Positions 34,303 to 43,154 are shown, numbered from the stretch's first letter. The stretch: 64,000 bases of DNA from Paenibacillus abyssi (GCF_014640295.1 NZ_BMGR01000015.1:62001-126000); one strand, 5' to 3'. Program-made: numbers and translations. Notes: a model not told the origin generated them from the sequence alone.

Positions 34303-35364
34303 CTAAGAGAATTCGATTTCACGGCCTGTACTCGCCGATTCATAGATGGCACATAAAATTTTCATCATTTCCACGCCGTCCTCCACCGGACTTAAGGTTA
34401 GTTTGCGGCCAAGCACAGCTTCGACAAAATGATTGATTTCATTTTGAAAAGCCTCCTGAAACACAAATGAACTGTGATCCACCTGAGGCGTCACATTTAA
34501 TATCGTATCGTATTTTTCAGACACAAGCGTGAATTCCGGCTCAAGCTCAGCCCCGCCGCGCTCTCCGTAAATTTTCACCGACAGCTCATCCTTTTTGGCA
34601 TGCAGCGTAAAGCTGACGTCAACCATGAGGGAAGCGCCGTTCTCAAACCGGATCAAAGCATTGGCCAAATCTTCAACGGAGTTCAGCGAAGCATCGTAAT
34701 CGGCCGCTCGATAAAACTTCAGATTTTTAACATTTGCACGGTTACCGAGCCGGTTGTAGGTGTTACCGCTGACAGATTTCACTTTTGGTTTGCCCATCAA
34801 GTACCAGCAAATGTCGATCATATGTACACCCAAATCAATTAGTGGGCCGCCGCCCGAGCGCTCCTGATCCGAAAACCAGCCCCCGGGGTTGCCTAATCTC
34901 CGCAGACAGGAGGCTTTGGCATAATAAATCTCACCCAATTCGGAATCATCGATGTATTGCTTCAAAATCTGCGTGTTGCCGGCATAACGTCTGACAAAGC
35001 CAACCTGGAGCAGTTTGCCGCTCTTTTTCACGGCCTCTTCTACGCGAAGGGCTTCCTCAACCGTTTTGCAAAGCGGCTTCTCCACCAAAACATGCTTACC
35101 GGCCTCTAATGCGGCGATTGCGATCTCCGCATGCGAATTATTCCAGGTACAGATGCTGACCGCATGAATTTCAGGCAGCGCAAGCAGCTCGTTATAATCC
35201 GTAAATACTTTGGATGCGTCATATGAAAACGCTTTCTCACGGGCCCGCGCTTCATTCAAATCGCAAATCGCGTAAATCTCAGCCTCAGGGTTATTTTTAT
35301 AAGACTGCAAGTGGACCTCCGAAATGGATCCTGCACCGATAACACCAACTTTAATTGTAGACAT
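34303..35364 (-). CDS. Gfo/Idh/MocA-family oxidoreductase
   Basis: A 353-residue NAD(P)-dependent dehydrogenase with Rossmann loop VGVIGAGSISEVHL, the catalytic AGKHVLVEKPLCKT (EKP with its Lys) and the GGGPLIDLGVHMIDICWYLMG stretch with the second-domain His. AGGAGA precedes the ATG at 35364. It stands between a second Gfo/Idh gene and the TIM-barrel isomerase in the operon; such trios oxidise and epimerise sugars or polyols through keto intermediates. Confidence 0.9.
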   Translation of the reverse strand: MSTIKVGVIGAGSISEVHLQSYKNNPEAEIYAICDLNEARAREKAFSYDASKVFTDYNELLALPEIHAVSICTWNNSHAEIAIAALEAGKHVLVEKPLCKTVEEALRVEEAVKKSGKLLQVGFVRRYAGNTQILKQYIDDSELGEIYYAKASCLRRLGNPGGWFSDQERSGGGPLIDLGVHMIDICWYLMGKPKVKSVSGNTYNRLGNRANVKNLKFYRAADYDASLNSVEDLANALIRFENGASLMVDVSFTLHAKKDELSVKIYGERGGAELEPEFTLVSEKYDTILNVTPQVDHSSFVFQEAFQNEINHFVEAVLGRKLTLSPVEDGVEMMKILCAIYESASTGREIEFS

Positions 35365-35382
35365 GTTCAAATTCTCCTCTCG

Positions 35383-36300
35383 TTATCCCCTTTTTTTGGT
35401 AAGCCGGACTGTCGTTTTGCTTATTCTGCTTTTTTCTGCAGCCTGCAAGAAGCTTATAATTTCAAGGGTTTCAGACCAATCCAGCGGCGGCTGGCACTTC
35501 CGAAAAAAACTCATGACCTGCTGCAGCAAGCTGGCGTAGAAAGGCGTCGTCCCGGCCCCAATGTCCACTACAGCCGTTTCATGCTCCCGGTGAATAAAAG
35601 CTCCAAACCGGGGATTCCCGGCCCGGCTGCCTCTGACCGTTGCAATCCGTCCATCCTCCCACACTGCGGTGATCAGATCGTGATTGTCATTGGAAACAGC
35701 CGTCAGTTCCACACATCCCGGACCCATAACCGCATACAACATTTCAACCGAATGAATCCCGTACCAGAAATAGTGGCCCTGCGTCGGCTCCACACTCATC
35801 GGTCCGTACACATCAGTGCCTAAAATTCCGGTACGCCCGTTTTGTTCCAGCACTGCAGTGAGCTGTTCGGCATAACGCAATGCCGAACAGCTCATGACCG
35901 GGATGCCCTGTTCCGCTGCAATTGTTAACATCTCACCCGCATCCCGGGTTGTCAAAGCCAAGGGCTTATCGATAAAGACAGGCTTACCGTAAGAGGCAAT
36001 ACGCTTAAACAGCTCGAGATGGACACGGCCGTCCGCCGCTTCCAATAAGATCGCGTCACACTGGGCCGCAACATCCTCGGGAGATTCCGTTGCTTGAACC
36101 CCATATTCGGAACGGAGTTTTTCCATATACGCTTCCACACGGTTAATGCTGAGCGGGAAATCCGGTGACCCGCCGGGAAACGCGGCAATCACCTTCCCAC
36201 CCGGGACATGATGCGGATCCGACGGATCGTTCAACAGCCGCGTAAATGCGGCGGCATGGGAAGTATCCGTTCCAATAATTCCAATTCGCAAATCACCCAT
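35383..36300 (-). CDS. Gfo/Idh/MocA-family oxidoreductase (divergent)
   Basis: About 305 residues, shorter than its neighbour. RIGIIGTDTSHAAAF opens the Rossmann fold with GTDTSH rather than GxGxxA, and KPVFIDKPLALTTR retains Lys-Pro after Asp instead of Glu. AAGGAGG is six bases before the ATG at 36300 and three before the ATG at 36303; I chose the former. The longer frame to 36396 overlaps the M20 gene and is not translated. Lies 12 bases downstream of the amidohydrolase stop in the same operon. The altered motifs suggest a distinct substrate from the gene at 34303. Confidence 0.85.
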   Translation of the reverse strand: MGDLRIGIIGTDTSHAAAFTRLLNDPSDPHHVPGGKVIAAFPGGSPDFPLSINRVEAYMEKLRSEYGVQATESPEDVAAQCDAILLEAADGRVHLELFKRIASYGKPVFIDKPLALTTRDAGEMLTIAAEQGIPVMSCSALRYAEQLTAVLEQNGRTGILGTDVYGPMSVEPTQGHYFWYGIHSVEMLYAVMGPGCVELTAVSNDNHDLITAVWEDGRIATVRGSRAGNPRFGAFIHREHETAVVDIGAGTTPFYASLLQQVMSFFRKCQPPLDWSETLEIISFLQAAEKSRISKTTVRLTKKRG

Positions 36301-36314
36301 CATTTTCCTCCTTT

Positions 36315-37499
36315 TTATCCGGCCCCGTCTGCAGGAGCTGCAGATAACCGCGCTAACGCAATCCCCGCTAACAATGAAGCCCCTAAAGGAATACAATCCT
36401 CATTCAACGAATATTTCGGGTGGTGGAGCCCATACGCCTCGCCTGCACCCTCAGCCGGTCCGGAGCCAAGCCAAAAAAAGCAGCCGGGCACCTGCTGCAA
36501 ATAAACGGAGAAATCTTCACCGGCCATTGTCGGAGCCGCTGTAATTCTGCGCTCCGCGCCAAGTATATCATCGATAACCTGATCGACATGCCGCATATTT
36601 TCATCATGATTGACCAGCACCGGGGTCTGTCTGATGTAGTGCAGCTCTGCTTCACAGCGGTAACCTGCGGCTATATGTTTAATGATCCTCTCCAGCCTGC
36701 CGGCCATCTGCTCCTGCACCCGCGGCTCGAAGGTACGGACTGTACCGGTCATTACCGCAGTATGCGGGATCACGTTGTTCGCTTCGCCCGCCCGAATGCT
36801 GCCGATCGTCACCACCGCAGGGTCGAAGGGAGAAAGCTCCCGGCTGACGATGATCTGCAGCCCCATAACGATTGCCGATGCACAGACAACCGGATCGAAG
36901 CATTGATCGGGAATCGCACCGTGCCCGCCTTTACCCGTGATCGTCAATTCGATTCTGTCAACCGAGCCCATCAACGCTCCGTAACGCGTGGCAGCCATGC
37001 CTGCCGGCAAAGTCGGCAGATTATGCAGTCCGTAAATTTCATCCACTCCGTTCAAAGCGCCTTGTTCGATCATCGCCTTCGCCCCGGCATTGATCTCTTC
37101 TGCAGATTGAAATAGAAAACGAACGGTACCGTTAAACGTCTCTTGCGTTAACAGCTTTACTGCCCCAAGCAGTATAGCCGTATGGGCATCATGTCCACAG
37201 GCATGCATAATGCCCGGATAGGCTGAAGCAAATTCCAAACCGGTTTCCTCTTGAATCGGAAGGGCATCCATATCGGCGCGCAGCGCGATAACAGGGCCAG
37301 CGCCTGCACCCTTCAGCTCCGCAACGATGCCATGGCCGCCTACCTCCCTCTTGTAAGGCACGCCCAGCTGCTGCAGCTGGCCGGCTACCTTTGCTGCCGT
37401 CCGAGATTCTTGAAAGCTTAATTCCGGATAACGATGCAGCTCTCTGCGAAAAGCAATCCATTGCGAAGCATATGATTTTCCTTGCTCTAACAAGCTCAC
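36315..37499 (-). CDS. M20-family amidohydrolase (N-acyl-amino acid hydrolase)
   Basis: A 394-residue metal-dependent amidohydrolase of the IAA-amino acid hydrolase/hippuricase branch. The metal-binding motif MHACGHDAHTAILLGA and the QSAEEINAGAKAMIEQGAL helix are present, and the dimerisation domain (about 180-290) follows. The GTG start overlaps the sdaAA stop (GTGA), so the two are translationally coupled. It should release an amino acid or amine from an N-acyl compound; in this operon an N-acyl serine-like substrate is conceivable because serine dehydratase genes flank it. Confidence 0.9.
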   Translation of the reverse strand: MSLLEQGKSYASQWIAFRRELHRYPELSFQESRTAAKVAGQLQQLGVPYKREVGGHGIVAELKGAGAGPVIALRADMDALPIQEETGLEFASAYPGIMHACGHDAHTAILLGAVKLLTQETFNGTVRFLFQSAEEINAGAKAMIEQGALNGVDEIYGLHNLPTLPAGMAATRYGALMGSVDRIELTITGKGGHGAIPDQCFDPVVCASAIVMGLQIIVSRELSPFDPAVVTIGSIRAGEANNVIPHTAVMTGTVRTFEPRVQEQMAGRLERIIKHIAAGYRCEAELHYIRQTPVLVNHDENMRHVDQVIDDILGAERRITAAPTMAGEDFSVYLQQVPGCFFWLGSGPAEGAGEAYGLHHPKYSLNEDCIPLGASLLAGIALARLSAAPADGAG

Positions 37500-38407
37500 T
37501 TGCCATTCCCCCTGTTCCTGGCGGGCTGATCCTTGTTGCCATACAGCTCCTTCATAATTTTCCGGCCTGTAGGCGTCTGCGCTAAGCCGCCTTTTGCAGT
37601 TTCCCTGTGCTTCTCCGGCATCGCCGTGCCGACGTCCAGCATTACATGAATGACCTCGTCCGAGGGAATAACGCTTCGAACGCCGGCCAGTGCCATATCC
37701 GAGACTGCCTGAGCCGTGACCGCGCCAAAGCCGTTGCGCACGATGCAGGGAATTTCAACCAGGCCGCCAACCGGATCGCAGATGAGCCCCAATGAATTTT
37801 TCAAAGCAAGGCCTACCGCGTGCACGGTTTGCTCCGGGGTGCCGCCGCGCAGCTCGGTGAGCGCACCCGCCGCCATGCCGATGGCAGAGCCTACCTCAGC
37901 CTGGCAGCCTCCTTCAGCGCCGGATATAAATGAATTATTAGCAATGACATAACCGATGGCGCCGGCAGTGAACAGCCCGTAAACCAGCTGCTCATCCTCC
38001 CACCCGAAGGTTTCCTGCGCGCTTACGAACACACCGGGTATGATCCCGCACGATCCGGCCGTTGGCGTTGCAATAATGCGCCCCATCGAAGCGTTCACTT
38101 CAGAGACCGCTAATGCATAAGCCAGCGCCTTGGACGCTTTGTCGCCAAGTGATGGTACATGATTCATTCTGAAGCTTTGCACGCGCTGGGCGTCACCGCC
38201 GGTTAGCCCGCTCCGGGATTTTGTATTTTCGGAGAGCCCTTTGCTTACAGCCTCTTTCATGACTTGGTAGTAAGATGCCATTTGCTCTACTATTTCCTGC
38301 TCTGTTTTTCCGGTCTCCTGTGCCTGCTCCTGCACCATCAGCTTTCCGATTGTTACCGATTCTTGAGTACACAGTGCTACCAGTTCATTCAAGCTCGAGA
38401 ATCTCAT
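37496..38407 (-). CDS. sdaAA: L-serine ammonia-lyase, alpha subunit
   Basis: A 303-residue Fe-S enzyme subunit that with the beta subunit converts serine to pyruvate and ammonia. The [4Fe-4S] ligand cysteines fit TAGSCGIIPGVF, GGCQAEVGSA and ICDPVGGLVEIPCIVRN. The ATG overlaps the sdaAB stop (ATGA). Length and motifs are those of Bacillus SdaAA. Its location inside a catabolic operon, not alone, suggests a specialised copy that may act on serine or a related hydroxy-amino acid released by the neighbouring amidohydrolase. Confidence 0.93.
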   Translation of the reverse strand: MRFSSLNELVALCTQESVTIGKLMVQEQAQETGKTEQEIVEQMASYYQVMKEAVSKGLSENTKSRSGLTGGDAQRVQSFRMNHVPSLGDKASKALAYALAVSEVNASMGRIIATPTAGSCGIIPGVFVSAQETFGWEDEQLVYGLFTAGAIGYVIANNSFISGAEGGCQAEVGSAIGMAAGALTELRGGTPEQTVHAVGLALKNSLGLICDPVGGLVEIPCIVRNGFGAVTAQAVSDMALAGVRSVIPSDEVIHVMLDVGTAMPEKHRETAKGGLAQTPTGRKIMKELYGNKDQPARNRGNGK

Positions 38408-39087
38408 GGCATCCCTTCTTTGCTTGTAAGATCAATCAGACATACACGCTGAATATCCGGTATTTGCTCCATTCGACAGATCAGCGCTGAAGTTATGGCT
38501 TCATCGCTCTCAATCACGGTGAGCACATCGCCTTTCCGCGATTTGCGGTCGACCTCCATGTAACCGATATTAGCCCCCGCCTGCTTCACAATATCTGTGA
38601 TATCAGCGATGAGTCCCGGGCGGTCCTTGTGAAAAATGAGCAATGTGGGATAACCCGCTGTAAATTTAATATCAAAATGATTGACGCTTACAATCTCGAT
38701 ATTTCCGCCGCCGATCGAACAGCCGGTGACGCTCTCTTCCCGCTCCCCATTCCTCACCATAATCTTTACGGTGTTCGGGTGGGCAACCGGCAGGCTCGAA
38801 GTGTGAAACTTCACCTTTAATCCGGCTTCCTCTGCCAGGACAGCGGCGTCTTTGATTCTCATATCATCCGTATCGTAATCCAGCAATCCGGCTGTGATCG
38901 CCAGATCCGTTCCATGTCCCTGATAGGTTGCAGCGAACGATCCATAGATCACAATATCGGCTTGCTCCGGCAGGCAGCCCAGAATACGCCGGGCAGTCCG
39001 TCCCAGCCGGACAGCGCCGGCCGTGTGAGAGCTGGAAGGTCCGATCATGCTGGGACCGATAATGGAGAATACATCCTTAAACCGCAT
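38404..39087 (-). CDS. sdaAB: L-serine ammonia-lyase, beta subunit
   Basis: About 227 residues from the ATG at 39087, which has GAGGAA six bases upstream; the longer frame is unlikely. The substrate-domain motif FSIIGPSMIGPSSSHTAGAVRLG is conserved and the C-terminal half is an ACT domain (about 150-225: LLIFHKDRPGLIADITDIVKQAGANIGYM) for allosteric control. It precedes and overlaps sdaAA, the same order as in Bacillus. Confidence 0.93.
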   Translation of the reverse strand: MRFKDVFSIIGPSMIGPSSSHTAGAVRLGRTARRILGCLPEQADIVIYGSFAATYQGHGTDLAITAGLLDYDTDDMRIKDAAVLAEEAGLKVKFHTSSLPVAHPNTVKIMVRNGEREESVTGCSIGGGNIEIVSVNHFDIKFTAGYPTLLIFHKDRPGLIADITDIVKQAGANIGYMEVDRKSRKGDVLTVIESDEAITSALICRMEQIPDIQRVCLIDLTSKEGMP

Positions 39088-39126
39088 GTTAGATTCCTCG
39101 CTTCCTGCCGGATGCCGCATTGCCTG

Positions 39127-40200
39127 TTATGCTTGCTCCAGCCACTCATGAAGATGCGCAGCCACGAATTCATCATCGTTCAGATGCGGATACTCCCGAT
39201 ATACCCGGTCGATTTCCTCCGACTGCCCCGGTGATAAGGTCTCCTGCGGATTCAAGCACCAAGTTCCTTTCAGCAATCCTTGTCTGCGCAGCACCTCGTG
39301 GATGCCGGGTATACATCCTTCGAAATGATGTGCCGGATCAAAAAATGCAGCATTCGAATCCGTCACTTGAATATTCCGTGTCAGCCACTCTGCCGAAAGT
39401 TCTCCTTTATCCCGGATCGCCTTGATTTCCTCCAGCAGCTCTACCGCTTTTTGGGTCCATACCGCCCAGTGGCCAAGCAGTCCGCCGACTACCTTTTTCT
39501 CCACCACGGCTCCGTCCACTTCAAACCGGTACGTGGTGAGAAGATCATTGATAATGTTATCGTCATTGCCCGTATAAAGGGCAATCTCGTTCTTGCGGCT
39601 GGAGCTGCATACCGCACGGGCCACGTCGATGGTCTGATAGCGATTGAACGGCGCCATTTTTATCGCAACGACATTCGGGATTTCTGCAAATTTCCGCCAA
39701 AACTCATAGCTGAATATCCGTCCGCCTACCGAAGGCTGCAGATAAAAACCGATCACCGGGATCAGCTCTGCGATGCGCTCCGTGCGCTGCAAAATATCTT
39801 CTTCGCTCCAGCCGGTCAGCCCGCCCATACTCAGCAATCCGGCATCATAACCCAAACGCAGAGCGATTTGCGTTTCATGAACCGCCTGCTCCGTCGGACC
39901 GCAGATACCGGCAACCTTGATAAACGGCCGCTGCAGATTGGCTTTTTCAATCTCTTCCGCCGCCATTCGCAGGACCGGCTCATATAAGTTAAACTCCTTG
40001 TCGCGGATTTCGAATTGCGTGGAGTGAACGCCTACTGCTATTCCGCCAGCGCCGGAAGCCATGTAATAACGCGTCAATGCCCGCTGGTGCTTTTCATCCA
40101 GCTTACGCTGTTCATCCAATGCAAGCGGGTGCGCCGGTATAACGAGCCCTTCATGAAGCGCTTCAGTTAACTCAGCAGCTAACGTCTTTCCAGTTCTCAT
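39127..40200 (-). CDS. DHDPS/NAL-family aldolase or lyase
   Basis: About 357 residues, longer than the usual 290-300. The TIM barrel has the Schiff-base Lys in NVVAIKMAPF, the Tyr in VIGFYLQPS and a GVHSTQF loop in place of GTTGE. The C-terminal extension (about 290-357, rich in His and aromatic residues) is atypical. The ATG at 40200 overlaps the stop of the preceding gene (TAATG) and follows GGAAGGGG. Family members cleave or form 2-oxo acids with pyruvate; in this operon a retro-aldol step yielding pyruvate is likely. Not a biosynthetic DapA, given the context and altered motifs. Confidence 0.85.
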   Translation of the reverse strand: MRTGKTLAAELTEALHEGLVIPAHPLALDEQRKLDEKHQRALTRYYMASGAGGIAVGVHSTQFEIRDKEFNLYEPVLRMAAEEIEKANLQRPFIKVAGICGPTEQAVHETQIALRLGYDAGLLSMGGLTGWSEEDILQRTERIAELIPVIGFYLQPSVGGRIFSYEFWRKFAEIPNVVAIKMAPFNRYQTIDVARAVCSSSRKNEIALYTGNDDNIINDLLTTYRFEVDGAVVEKKVVGGLLGHWAVWTQKAVELLEEIKAIRDKGELSAEWLTRNIQVTDSNAAFFDPAHHFEGCIPGIHEVLRRQGLLKGTWCLNPQETLSPGQSEEIDRVYREYPHLNDDEFVAAHLHEWLEQA

Positions 40201-41219
40201 TAAAACTTCCCCTTCCTTTCTTGAAAGTGTGTCGGCTTGTTCCAGGTCGCTCCGCCCAGCTGCACCCACTCCGCCATCCAATCGATCATTTGCAGCAGCG
40301 GTACGCTTGGATAACCAAACATCTGGTGTGACTTGGATGCGTTATTTAATAACGCCGTTTCGGATTCAGTGCCTTCGATGATCGCATTCTTGCCTAAGCG
40401 GGCTGCAAACTCGGCGGCCGCCCAGCGAATAGACATCGTCTCCGGTCCGGTAATATTGACAATATTAGGCGGATTCGAACAGGACGTTAGGCAGCGCAAG
40501 GCCATCGCATTCGCATCCCCTTGCCAGATGACATTGGCATGGCCCATCGCCACATTAACCGGACGGCCTTCATTGACCGCCTTGGCGATTTCCAGAAGCA
40601 CGCCATAACGCATATCAATCGCATAGTTTAAGCGGTAGAAAACCATCGGCGTTCCATTTTTATGTGAATGGTATTCAAAGATACGCTCACGTCCGAGACA
40701 GGATTGGGCATACTCTCCGATCGGTTCCGGTGCCATATCTTCCGCTGCTCCCCCGCCCCCAACCGGCATAAAGGGATATACGTTGCCTGATGAAAAAACA
40801 ACGATGCGCGAATCTTTATATTTCTCAGCTACTCGGCCGGGAAGATAAGCATTCATCGCCCAAGTGAAATATTCCTTGCCCGTCGTACCGAATTTATTGC
40901 CTGCCATATAAATCACATTTTGCGCGTCAGGAAGCTGTTTTAGCTCCTCATCGTTGAGCAAGTCGCAGGAGACCGTTTCTACGCCTGCCTCCTCCAGCTC
41001 CCGCCGGGCCTCCTCGTTTGAGAAGCGGGACACACCGATGACACGCTTGGAAAGCCCACCCTTGCGGATTGCATTCATCGCCAACCTTGCGAGGCTCGGC
41101 CCCATCTTTCCTCCAACGCCAAGCAGGATAATATCCCCCTCCACAGATGCCAGATCCTGAACTAATGCATCCGATGGCTCCGCTAATATTGCTTCCAATT
41201 CAGCCACTGTTCTCATGCC
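40200..41219 (-). CDS. NAD-dependent epimerase/dehydratase (extended SDR) lacking the YxxxK lysine
   Basis: About 339 residues from the ATG at 41219, behind GAGAGGGG. It has a Rossmann fold (ILLGVGGKMGPSLARLAM, a modified GxxGxxG) and the SDR serine in FSSGNVYPF, but at the YxxxK position the sequence reads EYAQSCLGRE, with Cys where Lys is normal. The substrate domain follows. First gene of the eight-gene operon, translationally coupled to the lyase. It may be a dehydrogenase or epimerase for the imported substrate with altered proton relay; sequencing error is unlikely but cannot be excluded. Confidence 0.82.
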   Translation of the reverse strand, partial: GMRTVAELEAILAEPSDALVQDLASVEGDIILLGVGGKMGPSLARLAMNAIRKGGLSKRVIGVSRFSNEEARRELEEAGVETVSCDLLNDEELKQLPDAQNVIYMAGNKFGTTGKEYFTWAMNAYLPGRVAEKYKDSRIVVFSSGNVYPFMPVGGGGAAEDMAPEPIGEYAQSCLGRERIFEYHSHKNGTPMVFYRLNYAIDMRYGVLLEIAKAVNEGRPVNVAMGHANVIWQGDANAMALRCLTSCSNPPNIVNITGPETMSIRWAAAEFAARLGKNAIIEGTESETALLNNASKSHQMFGYPSVPLLQMIDWMAEWVQLGGATWNKPTHFQERKGKF

Positions 41220-41266
41220 ATATTCCCCTCTCCAAATCGTTATGCTTCTATGATACCGATTCAAAC

Positions 41267-41295
41267 TATATAAAGACAAATCTTTTAATTGTCTC
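41267..41295 (-). promoter_or_regulatory. Promoter and operator of the eight-gene catabolic operon
   Basis: Minus-strand GAGACA (41295-41290), 17-base spacer and TATATA (41272-41267). An inverted repeat AGACAA-N9-TTGTCT at 41274-41294 lies inside the spacer and on the -35, so a bound protein would block or remodel the promoter. The regulator gene at 41769-43106 is the likely source of that protein. Confidence 0.55.
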
Positions 41296-41490
41296 TAAAT
41301 GAAGATGGGGACGGATTTTTTAGGCTGTCCGGAAACCCAATTGATGAGAATTAGAACTTTCGCAGATCGGTTTGGACGCGCTGGTGCGGAAAAAGCATGC
41401 GTGATGTTTGTATAAATCTATGGTGAAAAAAGTGGAATTGAATCGCTATATGCAGAATGCTCCATTTGAGGACTATAGTGAGGAATGCTA

Positions 41491-41671
41491 ACGGGAAATT
41501 CTCCCGTAAATCTAATTACCTTCGTACAAATTTACCCGCCAAACTGGAATTTCTCCTGCTAATTCGGCGCTCAAGCGACATGATCAGCTCAACTGATAAA
41601 ATTAGCATGAGGATTTCCAGCTTTCCTTCTTCCGGAAGCCTTGAAGGATGAATTAGCGGGAGGTTTTCCAG
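41491..41671. repeat. Four copies of a ~21-bp repeat at ~53-bp spacing, inverted pairs
   Basis: Copies of AATTAGCnGGAGrwTTTCCAG occur at 41491-41511 (minus, diverged), 41544-41564 (minus), 41600-41620 (plus) and 41651-41671 (plus). The inner pair match 18 of 21, the two plus copies 18 of 21. Centres are 53, 56 and 51 bases apart, so the left pair can pair with the right pair as a nested cruciform. It occupies the non-coding gap between the operon and its putative regulator. The rest of this gap (41296-41490 and 41672-41768) shows nothing I recognise. Confidence 0.6.
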
Positions 41672-41768
41672 GATAGCTTGCTTCAGCGGATCAAGAACCG
41701 GCGCAGATCGTTCCGGTCGAAAGGGCCATCCCTCTGCCCATTCAATGACTTTTGGATCGCCCCCTCCT

Positions 41769-43106
41769 TCATACATCATTTAAAAACGGAAAACGAAAAA
41801 TCTGCCGCGGTCTTCCCTTCGGCATTTTTTCCATTCCCGCAATTTCCACTAAGCCGTTATCCATCCAGAGCAGCACCAGCCGGTGAGCACTTCTAACTGT
41901 AATATTAAGCAAAAATGAGAGCTCATGCACCTTGTATTCATACTTTCCAAAGCGCGCCATATTGTTTAGAAGCTTACTGAGATAAGCGCTGGTCATCCCG
42001 GCATCCTCCGCCTTTTTGATCAATGCTGGGTTCATAGGCGATAAAACATTCTGAACCGGGTCCGCCATCTCTAACGGGCCGATTAGCGTTCTGTCTTCGC
42101 GAACGATAAAACAAGTATTTCCTCCCGCATCTTTGGATTTTTGCAGCGCTGACCGCGCATTTGTGCCTGCTTCATTGGCCGTTGCGCCAAAGCCTACCCC
42201 AAGGCTGAGCGAGATGCCATACGTTTTACTTGCGTCCTTCGCCAGAGGGATTGTCTTGTAACCTCCCGTTTCACGTTCGAATATACCGCGCGTTGTAAAA
42301 AAGAGGTACTCATCCCCTCCGAGCGGCGTTAAATAACCGTCGAGTGATTCGACATATTCCAGTACCATCCGGTGAATATCCAGCTTCAGCTTTTGTACTT
42401 CATGCTCATTGTTTCGCTTCTGCACCAGCTTGCCGAATTCATCGACATTAATCATCCCGACCACGATCTGCGATTCCTTGCCGCGGCGCGATTCCGTTGC
42501 CAGCAGCGCCCGCTCCAGCGTCACGATAATATCCTGCTCCGAAGGAAGCAGCAGTATGTTAGGCACGCCTAGATTCGAGAGCTCCTGCGCGACAGATTCC
42601 ACACCCGTAAATGCGACAGAGCATATTCCTTCCTCCGCCTGTTTTTTGTGAAAAGCGATAAGTTTATCCGAGGGTGCATAAGCAGGACCATCATATACGG
42701 CCACTTTCGTATGGCTCATTTCAAGATCCTTTTGCGTACGCAGGACCATCGTTTTGGTCAGCGTATCGATCGAAATGCCACCTGTCAGCCGATCGGATTG
42801 TAACGAAAGAAACAGCGCTTTGTACAGCCCCGCTCCAGTCAAAGGAACGTAAAACACCGGTACCGATACAGGCATCTTCTCCTTGACGATGCGATGGGAC
42901 AGCACACCGGACACCAAAAGCACTTCCACTTCTCCAACCAATTGCTCCGCAATTGCCGGCGCTTCCTCCTCATTACGTACGTCACGAAAAATCGGAGAAA
43001 AAGTTGGAAAGGTTGGAAGCACTTTTTTGATCTTGTCGATCACCGCATCCGTTCCTATGATGCCTATCTTGATCTGTGGTGTTAGCGCTTGTGAATGCAC
43101 AGTCAA
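41769..43106 (-). CDS. Regulator with PrpR-N-like sensor, degenerate GGDEF-like domain and winged HTH
   Basis: A 445-residue soluble protein. Residues about 10-200 resemble the PrpR-N receptor domain (KIGIIGTDAVIDKIKKVLP; CSVAFTGVESVAQELSNLGVPNILL). Residues about 215-345 look like a GGDEF/nucleotide-cyclase fold with LTPLGGDEYLFF but without the usual upstream and inhibitory-site motifs. The C-terminal 60 residues (YEYKVHELSFLLNITVRSAHRLVLLWMDNGLVEIAG) form a winged HTH. No membrane helix. It is upstream of the eight-gene operon on the same strand, so it probably controls it. Diguanylate cyclase activity is not expected; a nucleotide-sensing role is speculative. Confidence 0.78.
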   Translation of the reverse strand: MTVHSQALTPQIKIGIIGTDAVIDKIKKVLPTFPTFSPIFRDVRNEEEAPAIAEQLVGEVEVLLVSGVLSHRIVKEKMPVSVPVFYVPLTGAGLYKALFLSLQSDRLTGGISIDTLTKTMVLRTQKDLEMSHTKVAVYDGPAYAPSDKLIAFHKKQAEEGICSVAFTGVESVAQELSNLGVPNILLLPSEQDIIVTLERALLATESRRGKESQIVVGMINVDEFGKLVQKRNNEHEVQKLKLDIHRMVLEYVESLDGYLTPLGGDEYLFFTTRGIFERETGGYKTIPLAKDASKTYGISLSLGVGFGATANEAGTNARSALQKSKDAGGNTCFIVREDRTLIGPLEMADPVQNVLSPMNPALIKKAEDAGMTSAYLSKLLNNMARFGKYEYKVHELSFLLNITVRSAHRLVLLWMDNGLVEIAGMEKMPKGRPRQIFRFPFLNDV

Positions 43107-43154
43107 TTTCGTTCACTCCTGATTCAACAGTTTCTTAGCTGCTATATCTTTTAA

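Noticed and set aside
39127-40200. Biosynthetic DapA (lysine pathway)
   Set aside because: The protein is about 60 residues too long, has an altered active-site loop and lies in a catabolic operon.
41460-41680. CRISPR-like array
   Set aside because: There are only four diverged units in mixed orientation, spacers are not protected by exact repeats, and no cas gene is near.
41516-41779. An 87-residue open frame on the minus strand in the gap upstream of the eight-gene operon
   Set aside because: It has no ribosome binding site, crosses the periodic repeat array and shows no protein family; I treat it as chance.
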